NCBI RefSeq assembly: GCF_030269925.1
Contig: NC_085124.1
Coordinates: forward strand, 10,974,001 to 11,038,000
From: Bombyx mori
Taxonomy: Eukaryota > Arthropoda > Insecta > Lepidoptera > Bombycidae
DNA: 64,000 bases
Direction of reading: 5' to 3'
In this document: piece by piece, positions 55,376-64,000 of the stretch
Position numbering within the stretch: position 1 is the stretch's first letter
Layout: every line of letters begins with the position of its first letter
Translations under genes and position numbers: made by a program
The notes under the pieces: model-generated
Databases searched by the model: none
The model's input: only the letters and a program-made list of their open reading frames with translations
What the model was told of the DNA's origin: nothing

Positions 55376-55834
55376 AACCTGAATTCTTGATGCCAATATT
55401 TTATGTTGGTAATTCAGTATGAATTAAATATGTAAATGTAAAAATTCTATGTTGTATTTTACAGCTGATACAATAATACACGAATACACGCGATATGATT
55501 TGACCTATTATCAGCAGGGGTCAACGCGAATATCCCACCCACCTTCAATGTCGAGACAATTACGATAAAATTAATTGCTATTTACTTAAATGTTTGTCAC
55601 GGCTGAAGTTAGCTTATCATGCATGTGTAGTGAGGTTGCAATGTTAATATGAAGTAAGAGACAGTCGCACATAACTCGTCAACCTATATAATCGCATTAT
55701 ATATTGTATAAGAACCTCGTAATTCAGTGCTGAGCAAGTGTACCGTATCTAATAATAAATAAATAGAGTATATCTTAACTTATCTTTGTCTGAACTTACT
55801 CTGTCTGACATCTATCTATCTTCTATCTTCTTCT
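55376..55834. other. AT-rich DNA, no feature seen
   Basis: TCT-rich run near 55805-55836. No exon recognised. Confidence 0.45.
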
Positions 55835-56125
55835 TCTATATATATAAAAATGAATTGTTGTTCGTTAGTCTCGCTAAAAGTCGAGAACGGCTGGACCGAT
55901 TTGGCTAATTTTGGTCTTGAACAATTTGTGGAAGTCCAGAGAAGGTTTAAAACTTACAATAAATATGAAAATTCTCGGTATTAAATAAAAATAACAATTT
56001 TCTTTTTCCTTTGATGTGTCCTCCGTCGGACGGATTCCTCTTGTTTGATTTAAATTTATTTTATACAAAAGTTTAGGTATTTTATTTATCCATTGGGGCA
56101 CTACGAAGTTTTCCGGGTCAGCTAG
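55835..56125 (+). mobile_element. Helitron-like element, 291 bp
   Basis: It starts TCTATATATATAAAAATG and ends TTTTCCGGGTCAGCTAG before T. Internal AAAAGTCGAGAACGGCTGG and GATGTGTCCTCCGTCGGACG blocks are typical of short lepidopteran Helitrons. Confidence 0.75.
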
Positions 56126-56395
56126 TACAAAATAATAATTACCAAAAGCACAACTAACACGCTAAAATGTTAATAAATGAAATACGTTACAGATTTATAA
56201 AAAAAAAAATACAATGGTCGTAATTACGAACTATCCATAATACCGATATCCATTACTATTTACGATGTATCGTATCTTCCTACATACATTGTGGCTTCCA
56301 ATTGCTCGACTCCCCGTTAGGAGGAAATGATGAAGGGATGGTCTTCCACAGAGCGCGTGAAATTACTCGGTATACCAACGCTACAACGGTACGAA

Positions 56396-56666
56396 TTGTT
56401 CGGAACTTGTACATATAAATAATAATAATAAATAAATAAAAATCTGGGAACAACGCACGGTCATCCGACCCCAAATTAGAATTCCCTGTGTTATGGGTAT
56501 CAAAGACCGACAACCACACTTATATAGGTTTAAATATATAAATAATAAACACCCAGACAAAGAGCAAACAAACATGTTCATCAGACGAATGTTTGCCCGA
56601 TGTGGGAATCGAACCCATGACCCTCGGCGCAATGGTCAAGGGCACTAACCACTACACCACAGAATC
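56396..56666 (-). mobile_element. tRNA-derived SINE distinct from Bm1
   Basis: The minus strand begins GATTCTGTGGTGTAGTGGTT (A box) and has GGGTTCGATTCCCACATCGG (B box). A body follows with GTTTGCTCTTTGTCTGGGTG and GGTCGGATGACCGTGCGTTG, then a TTATTATTATTT tail. The first ~73 bases fold like a tRNA, but the continuous SINE body argues against a functional tRNA gene. Confidence 0.75.
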
Positions 56667-57395
56667 AATCAAAATTAATTTTGAAAATGTTTTTAGCGCG
56701 ATTCAAGCTTCTGTCAAATATATATTATGTTCTATGACAGTTAATGCTACACCCAACTAATCGCGTCTGCAGTGTAATAAAGCAATATATTCTTCCAGTC
56801 ACTTCCCCGGGGGCACCCATTCACTGTGAAATGTCAACTATTTAGAAAATGTCAGAGCCTCGGTAGATTTATAATCTAAACGTTCGCTGGCTCTTGGCTT
56901 TCTATAAGTTAATTTATGACCATTTTGGTCATCCGAGCCGTCTTTTACTTATATAATTGTGGTCAACAAATTTATGATCGCTGCTTTATTTAAAATCACT
57001 ATTGTGATGTTTCTTTGTCGTCAATAAAAACTAATAAATAAAAATGTTTAGTGCAGAGATGATTATAGTTCTGTAGTAAAACATATAATAACATATTTTA
57101 TTCGTCTTAAAAAGAGACATGGTGTCTCCATTCGTTTCTTAGAAGTACTACAGACTAAATGGTACGTCATCTACCGCCGAGACTTACTTAACGATAAGTA
57201 AAAAAAAGAAGACTTTTTCTATGATTATTAAAATAATAATCAAATTAACCTTTTGCTTACCTTAAATAAACATTAATCTATTAAATTAAATCAGTTTTAT
57301 GCAATTGCCAACTTAACTGGAAGGTTGAAACAAATAATTAACATTTCACAAACAAAGGTCAGTATTCCGGTTTTTATTTTGATCGCATAGTTTTT
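56667..57395. other. AT-rich DNA, no feature seen
   Basis: No repeat or exon recognised. Confidence 0.5.
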
Positions 57396-57715
57396 TTGTC
57401 CTCCTTACCTATCTGCTAGAAATCTCGAGGCGCTATTCTACCTTCATCTTAACTGTTGAGCGAACTTACGCAGCCCAGCCGGAGAAAACTTTCTAAACTT
57501 TACCCTAGCAAGAGCAGTTCTTCGCTGAATCTTCCTCTAAATCGGAATTGCGACCCTCTCAGAAGACGCGGCAAGAAACTAGAAAATTTCTGTGTGTCTG
57601 TAGGTAAAGTTGCACGTCGAACTTTTTCAGATTCGACGAATTCATCGGAAATGAAGACCAGTGCTTGAAGTGCATTAAAGCTTCGAGATTGGATCGAGAA
57701 GATCAGAAAGGAAAT
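57396..57715 (-). mobile_element. Diverged BMC1-type LINE 3' end
   Basis: CTAGCAAGAGCAGTTCTTCG, AAATCGGAATTGCGACC, GACCAGTGCTTGAAGTGCA and GGATCGAGAAGATCAG match the family in order, with many substitutions. Confidence 0.7.
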
Positions 57716-58015
57716 TTATCGCACACTGAAGCGTTCGTAGCATATTAGTTAAAAGAGTTGGAGTATCCATAACGTGGAACTACGCTTTCGTTCAAAACCT
57801 AGTACCTACAGACACAGCCGTGTGGGTCGCGGGGGCCAGTGTCGGGTGCGACAGTGGGTCGCGTTTCCGATCTGGTGGTAAATTCTGCGAAGCACAGCTC
57901 TTGATAGTGTTCGTGTTAGCAACATCGTCAGGATTGAGCCCCGCGAGCTCACCTACTAGCCCGGTGACGCTGATATGGTCTCTCTAGACCATCAGCTTAA
58001 GTAGGAAAAAAAAAG
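57716..58015 (+). mobile_element. BMC1-type LINE 3' end (from about 57840), sense
   Basis: CAGTGGGTCGCGTTTCCGAT, GAGCCCCGCGAGCTCACCTA, CTAGACCATCAGCTTAAGTA then an A-rich tail. 57716-57839 shows nothing clear. Confidence 0.75.
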
Positions 58016-58150
58016 AAGAAAAAAAAAGCAATCATACCACCACTACTTCATGCTTCAAGGTGTAAAGCCTTTAGTTTGTGATGTCTATCGGCTCCTTCAT
58101 TCGTTCACCAGATGAGCCATCTGTTTATCATTCCAAGCCAATAAAAATAT
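58016..58150 (+). mobile_element. Degraded Bm1 fragment
   Basis: TGCTTCAAGGTGTAAAGCC, GATGTCTATCGGCTCC and AAGCCAATAAAAATATG follow the Bm1 3' part. Confidence 0.45.
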
Positions 58151-58784
58151 GTATTAAATCTTGTGACACCAATGCTAAAACTTGTGTCATTCACTAGTAA
58201 TGCCTATGTTTAAATTTTACTTAGAGCGAAAACAGCGTTGTCGAAACCAGAGTTTCTTGTCGTAAATCTTAAGAGCATCCGTTTTACTGCCTACTGCATA
58301 CGCCTTGTTAGGACATACGAGGTCAAATGAGAATCCCACACAACATATTTATATGGACATGCTGAGATTATAAGGCGAACGTTCACATCTTTGAGAATGT
58401 GAGAAAAGGTTCGTTCTTTTTACAATGCTTATATTTTGTTGAAGTATGTACTTTATAAGGTACATCTGTGTAGATAGACTTCGAAGTATCTATGGCATTA
58501 GTATAACATCAATGAGGAATTAAGTGGTACCTCGTGTGGGTCGAGATCACCTCCTATCATCGTTTCTCGTGATGCGGCAAATATAAGTAGCTTAAGGTAG
58601 CATTGCAAACCAGTATATTCTTAGATAGATTATTATCATTTAAAATTAATGTTAATTAACTTAAAACGAGCACGCCTTGAGGATAACGACATCAATCAGT
58701 AAGTGTATACAGTTGGCATCAATGCACCACTTTGATAAGGCGACACAACACGAAAACCCTCTTGACGTGGCGCCGGAAATTTCG
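58151..58784. other. AT-rich DNA, no feature seen
   Basis: No exon or repeat recognised. Confidence 0.5.
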
Positions 58785-59108
58785 TACCCGATCCTGTGGA
58801 CCGGATGGTAAACAGTCGATGTCGCCCTAAACACGTCATCACGGATCCTCTCGATCACCGTTCTCGCCGAACCCGTCGCTTGGGACGAAGGGCTCGGTGA
58901 GTAAATTAACCCATAGACACAGCCCACTAAGTTTCTCGTCGGATATTCTCAGTGGGTCGCGTTTTCGATCCGATGGTAGACTCTGCGAAGCACTGCTCTT
59001 GCTAGGGCCAGTATTAGCAACACCTCCGGTTTGAGGCCCAAGAGCTCACCTACACGCTAGGGTAACGCTGATATAGCCTATCAAGGCTATCAGCATAGGA
59101 AAAAAAAA
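58785..59108 (+). mobile_element. BMC1-type LINE 3' end with A tail
   Basis: CACGGATCCTCTCGATCACC, GGGACGAAGGGCTCGGTGAG, GATGGTAGACTCTGCGAAGC, CTATCAAGGCTATCAGCATA and an A-run at 59100. One of the longest copies in the window. Confidence 0.85.
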
Positions 59109-59740
59109 CTACAAATGAACCTTCACCGAGTGTTTGTCATTACTCCGTGGCCCGATGATTCGATCCGAACCAAGTGCCGTTGTTACGAATTCGTACAGAT
59201 CCAAGCTTATCTTGTTTAAATATCCTTATCTATGTCCCACCACTATTCTTATGAGACATTTACTTTATTATTTTATCTATAAACAAATTAAATGAAAGTA
59301 AATAATTCGGACGTTAAACTAAAAAGCAATCACAATGCCATTCACAAGTGGCTAACATAATTGATGTAACATCAATATGTATTATAAAATTTAATGAATC
59401 ACTTATTTTGGCCACACTAAAAGTTTGCATTTAGCTGATTTTTACAGTTCCAATTTTTTGTAGTCTCACCTTGATGACTTTTTGTTTTAATGAAATTTGT
59501 CACGCTAGGCATACTTATTGTACTTGAGAATGAAACGAAAAGATTAGCTGTCGTGTACCAAATCATTGTCACGTAAGGGGTGTCCAAATGTTTGCTTCCA
59601 TAATTCACATTTTTACAAAATAACTTTCAGTTGCATCATCTTGTTGCATGTACACTGCTGATTACATGAAGGCCGGTTGCTTTTCGCTTTCTCGTCTGTC
59701 TACTTAAAACAATAAAAAAAGGGGATGTGTACTTATGTAT
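59109..59740. other. AT-rich DNA, no feature seen
   Basis: The minus-strand open frame 59417-59608 has no motif. Confidence 0.5.
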
Positions 59741-60076
59741 GCGCGTAACAAGTTATACTTTATTTTTATTAATTTTCTTTTTTTTTTAATTTAAATTTTA
59801 ATCAATTTGAAAAAAAATCGATTAAACAACATCCTTGAACACGCATACTGGACATCCCTTTTCTTGACATCGTATAAATTCGGTAATTCTCGGTACGGTT
59901 CGGAAAGTTCACCTGCGGCTATATTCAGTTACTCGCCAAGTTACGTCGATCGTATTGTAGTAATGAGCGATTTAGTGGGCAACTTCATTCTGTTAATTTT
60001 GTGTCACGGTGCGCGCGCATCGTAAAATTTCACTATCATAAATTTTTCATAACGCGCCTAAAGAAGTATAACTTCA
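59741..60076 (-). repeat. Unidentified 336-bp repeat, copy B
   Basis: Reverse complement of 38991-39326 with limited divergence (for example ACGGTGCGCGCGCATCGT, CGGTACGGTTCGGAAAGTTC). A plus-strand frame 59807-60025 is open here but the equivalent strand of copy A is not, so coding is doubtful. Confidence 0.8.
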
Positions 60077-60639
60077 AAAACATTTCATATTTTTCATTTC
60101 TGACTCTTACGTCACATGTAAAAGTTTATTTCGTAACAAATCCACAAGCCCGCAGACGGCTCTCGCAATGCGTAAATAATAACATTCAAATCCGATTCGC
60201 TAATGCGAAACGTTAAGTTAACGGTACAAATGCAAACACACCAAAATGGTTGTAGTGAAATTGGACAAGTTATGGGCCAGTGGACCGACCATCTTTGTAC
60301 GCGACCGTACTTGAATACTCAAACGTATAGGTAGTAAAGTCAATGACATTTTTAATAATTGTATTTGCTGTACTAATAAACTGTGTTAATAAACAATATG
60401 ACCTTGCTCGTTCACGAAGCCCGCTATAGAAAGCAGAGTATTAAATACACTTGACATTGGCGAAATCTAAAAGGAAACGCCATAAACCTAAGAGATAGAT
60501 AGATAGATAATAAACAATACGGACGGTTTATCACTGAGAAACCTACTCTCGGCTAGTCTTCTCAGTGATCTGATCCGAAATACCTTTGCATTTTTGATAA
60601 ACAAAATGCTTTAGATCAGGAACAACAAGAATGTTTTTT
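60077..60639. other. AT-rich DNA with (GATA)4
   Basis: GATAGATAGATAGATA at about 60494-60509. Nothing else recognised. Confidence 0.55.
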
Positions 60640-60775
60640 TTTTATTGCTTAGATGGGTGGACGATCTCACAGCCCATCTGGTGTTAAGTGGTTACCGGAG
60701 CCCATAGACATCCACAATGTAAATGCGCCACACACCTTGAGATATAGTTCTAAGGTCTCAGTATAGTACATGTTT
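60640..60775 (-). mobile_element. Bm1 SINE 3' fragment
   Basis: T-run, TATTGCTTAGATGGGTGGAC, GGTTACCGGAGCCCATAGAC, ending abruptly at AAGGTCTCAGTATAGTA. Confidence 0.87.
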
Positions 60776-61564
60776 TGTCCCGGTTATTTTTTTTTTATAT
60801 TTCATACTATCGATTTTGTGTTGAAATTCTAAAACAGAATAAGACATTGTCTATTTTTCAATACGTTCATCATACATAACATTTCATATTTTGATTTCTA
60901 GTAAACGAAATAATGAAAAGATAAAAAAAACGTAGGCAAACTAAAAATCACCACAACCACACCAACACATTTGATGTACACGAGATAACAAAACAACAGA
61001 TGCTAAATATCTCATGTTACATGTGTCGTCAGAGTCAATATACATATACCATATGGCATGACGCAACTGATGTACGTACCAGACCTTTGTTCTTGAGGTC
61101 CTTCAATAGTACTTTAATCTGATGCTTGAAACGGTTTTAATTTCATTTTCTCGTTAGCAAAGATTATGAAAGGCTGTTTGGTTTGAGCTACATTTTTGCA
61201 ACTTTACGGGAGACCGATTTAAAGTTTGAAATTTGGAAAAATTATATCACTGCATTTTGTTTTGTATCCTTTTTTATCTTATCTATTTATCTTTCTGTCT
61301 TAGTCTTTGTTATTAAAGATGCGTTTTATTCGGTATTAGCATCAACAGTTCGATGTTTTAATTGAGCTTCAGTTAAGTTTACTTCATTATTATTTAAATG
61401 CTTCAGCTATTGCTTAAGAAGTTTTTTTTTATGATATTTTTTTTCTAATTTTGTTCTTCGAATGGCTCTCCTGTAAAGTTGCAAAAATTTCGCTTAAACA
61501 GAGCCTTTCACCTCTCGATATGTCCACATCCTTAGATTACATCGTGTGTTAATAGTGGTATTTG
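60776..61564. other. AT-rich DNA, no feature seen
   Basis: The open frame 61183-61365 is hydrophobic and of low complexity; unsupported. Confidence 0.5.
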
Positions 61565-62055
61565 CTGGTAGTAAGGCATCATGTGAGCTCGCGCTGATAG
61601 CTACGATAGTAGGTACGAGAGTGCTTATATCGCCTTCTCGCATTAAAACTGTATAATCTCAAAACTTACTAATTTTACAGGAGAGTGTTTTAAAGGTTTA
61701 ACACGTGATATTTACATTATATGTCTTTTAAAAGAAAGATAAAATTATGTATTAATTTTGTTAATAGTAGTCAAAACATAAGGAAAAAAAAAAACTAAAA
61801 CTAAACTACGCTCTTTTGACAGTATTTATTAGAAAAATACTGGTGATGATACCAAATGTTTCCGCATATTAACTCAATTTCGAATATTTTTGGAACTTGT
61901 ACACTTTTAATGCGAAAAGTCGATATATCGCGAAAGAGTAATGCAATGCTTTAAGGAGGGGCAGTCGTACTATTGAATTGAAACTTAGGACTCATGTGTC
62001 AAGCAGGGTTGCGGCATTTGACGTTGGAGATCCGTAAGCTCGTTCACTCATATTT
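61565..62055 (+). mobile_element. Very degraded Bm1, probably interrupted
   Basis: GCTGGTAGTAAGGCATCATG at the left and GGAGGGGCAGTCGTACTATT, GGAGATCCGTAAGCTCGTTC at the right resemble Bm1 in order. The ~300 bases between are unrelated. Confidence 0.4.
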
Positions 62056-63174
62056 AAATAAAATGTAATTAATTTTACAAGTTGTATTATATATATTTTT
62101 TAATAATCAAGTTATCAATCAGGCTATCAAGACCGAAGAAATACTAGTTTTTGTGCCCGATGGAAACTGTACTGACCAATTATAGTTATGGGAATTTTAT
62201 AAAATTCTTCAATTCGACTTCACAAAAAGTATCTCGAACAGTATCTCGAACCAGAAAAGTTTAAAATACCCGCCTGAGTACGACTTAAATGCTTTCTTCA
62301 AAACGGTACTATGGTAGTGTGAAAATATATTTTTTAATTGGCCAATTTTTAGTTTTTGTTGGGAACAAAGTTATTATGACAAAAATAATGTGGGTTATAA
62401 TCACCATTATTAACCCGCTTTATACAATTTTCCCCACACTATAACAATACCTCTTTTGTTTTTTTGTATGTCGTGTAGTTTTACCGCTGATATTACTAGA
62501 GACATTGTGGATGGACACGGTTTTCATTTGTTAGTTTTATTTATTTATTTATTTTGAAGTTTGATTTTACTGTAGACTTTAGTTTTACTACATCAGGTAA
62601 AATTAAACTGCACAGTAAAATCAAACTTCGGAAATAAGGTTTAACACGTTAGAACTAAGAACCTGATGTTTTAAAGTATATTATAGTGCTTGGGCTACAC
62701 AATATGCTCTAGGACTATAGACACACTTCGGTAAAATTTACCCTCAAACTAGGGTGAAAATACAGAATCGATATACTAGAATGGAATTCGACTTAATTCT
62801 CAAAATAGATTGACATTCTGTCACACGAGAAACGTTTGAAACCTGAAGATAGAGTATTACTCTAACAAAAAACGACATACACATCTAACAAAAAACTCAT
62901 AACGCCAACAGTAGATTATTTATGTAATCTCCTAATTTGCGTTAATCTGTTGAAGCTTATTATATAGTTTAGAATAGTAATAGAATAATGAAGTACTATT
63001 TTCAACATTGCCTAAAGTGCCTAAATAATCCCAATAGAATGTAACGATTTGTAGATATTGCAGATTAATCTATTGATTACTAATATATCGTACTAATTTT
63101 CACATATCAATTGAATATCATAATTATTCCTATTAGTGCAAAACAGTTTTTTCTTCAACCTAATCGTTAATCAC
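62056..63174. other. AT-rich DNA with an 18-bp inverted repeat
   Basis: GAAGTTTGATTTTACTGT at 62556-62573 is exactly inverted at 62612-62629 (38-base loop). Nothing else recognised. Confidence 0.6.
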
Positions 63175-63285
63175 CTATGAGGATATTCCAACTACGCGTG
63201 GACTGGTAAGTGAGCTTACGGGCTCAACCTGAGAGACTTACTAACAGTTTCTAGGGTCAGAGGATAGGAATCGCGACCCACTGCG
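63175..63285 (-). mobile_element. BMC1-type LINE 3' fragment (second subfamily)
   Basis: GAGGATATTCCAACTACGCG, GTGAGCTTACGGGCTCAACC, GGAATCGCGACCCACTG, with the middle deleted. Confidence 0.65.
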
Positions 63286-64000
63286 AGCAAAATAGAAAAG
63301 TCTTTAATTTTAATTTACATAAAATTAGTCAAAATGATACAAACAAGTGCGGAACTAATAAACGTTTGGGAACATGGAAAGCATGAAGAATTTTTGTATA
63401 AGAATAGCCAAAGTTTTCGGTCCTGAATGACGATCATATAAAATGGTTTTGCGTCGACGGTGAATCCTTAAAATAGCATCCAATACAGATGCTGATCTAG
63501 GTTACGTGACCGAATATGTCACGGGATCTCGATAAAAATACAATGGCCGTACTGGTTAGCTGTATCTACATATGGTGTACATTTAGGAGCCGTTGATGAT
63601 AATGACCGTGCTGGAAATAAAAACGACCATAGTTTGACACAATAGGAACTTTGCTTCTAAATAAGTCGAGGTGTTTGTTGACTTTGTATTTAGCTATCTA
63701 TAGCTCCCGCTAATCTAGTAGTGTATAGGAACAAATATGATCTTATTCTATCTTGAAATCCCATTAATAAACTTGTTGAAAATTATCTACCCAATAAATT
63801 AATTTGAATGCTCAAATCGTAAAATTTCTTTCCGTATTGCTACTAATGTTTGATTGATGATGATTTTGCTTAAAATAGTAATCAGATTATCTATGTCTAC
63901 ATTTACTAATACTTTAAGTTCGCTGTAAATTAATGAAAGATTTCCCGTCAATCTAGACATAAAACCCAGTACTTTCTCTGTTTTTAGGGCTTTTAGTTTC
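63286..64000. other. AT-rich DNA, no feature seen
   Basis: No repeat or exon recognised up to the window edge. Confidence 0.5.

Noticed and set aside
59807..60025. 72-codon frame in the 336-bp repeat, copy B
   Set aside because: The matching strand of copy A is broken, and no known motif is visible.
1..64000. CRISPR array, operons, bacterial features
   Set aside because: The window is clearly insect nuclear DNA with spliced genes; regular repeats with unique spacers were not seen.

Overview
The window is eukaryotic and AT-rich. It looks like silkworm (Bombyx mori) or a very close relative. The evidence is the many copies of the Bm1 tRNA-derived SINE, many copies of a second A-tailed retroposon that I take to be the 3' end of a BMC1-type LINE, Tc1/mariner elements of the DD37D type, Helitrons and lepidopteran-style genes with short exons and GT-AG introns. 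The two repeat names come from memory of the families and were not checked by a search.

Three host genes are supported. (1) Positions 529-8064, plus strand: a four-exon GNAT-family insect arylalkylamine N-acetyltransferase-like gene. All splice phases match, giving 233 residues, with a poly(A) signal at 8240. (2) Positions 13885-16750, minus strand: a five-coding-exon gene for a 206-residue mitochondrial-type DnaJ protein with a J domain and one membrane segment, DNAJC30-like. All phases match and a poly(A) signal lies at 13703-13708. (3) Positions 20623-21008, plus strand: the first coding exon of Unc-76, the FEZ-family kinesin-1 adaptor. No later Unc-76 exon was recognised, so the last 43 kb is probably its first intron or intron plus intergenic DNA. 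A short tryptophan-rich open segment at 35593-35731 could be an exon of an unidentified gene.

The rest is mostly transposable-element debris. Region by region: 1-8.3 kb is the acetyltransferase gene, with a decayed mariner, LINE ends, Bm1 and a Helitron in its introns. 8.4-13.7 kb is intergenic, with Bm1, LINE tails and a foldback MITE. 13.7-16.75 kb is the DnaJ gene. 16.75-20.6 kb is intergenic, with a BMC1-type element nested in Bm1. 20.6-64 kb starts with the Unc-76 exon, followed by repeats: two more mariner copies (one carrying a nested LINE), three copies of one Helitron family plus other Helitron-like elements, a piggyBac-like TTAA MITE, a non-Bm1 tRNA-derived SINE, two inverted copies of an unidentified 336-bp element, and many Bm1 and BMC1-type fragments.

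I see no operon, CRISPR array, intact viral gene or toxin gene. The genes shown have no evident functional link to one another. The most unusual things are structural: the palindrome-bearing Helitron family, the 336-bp inverted pair, a perfect 25-bp hairpin beside a LINE end, and datable nested insertions.
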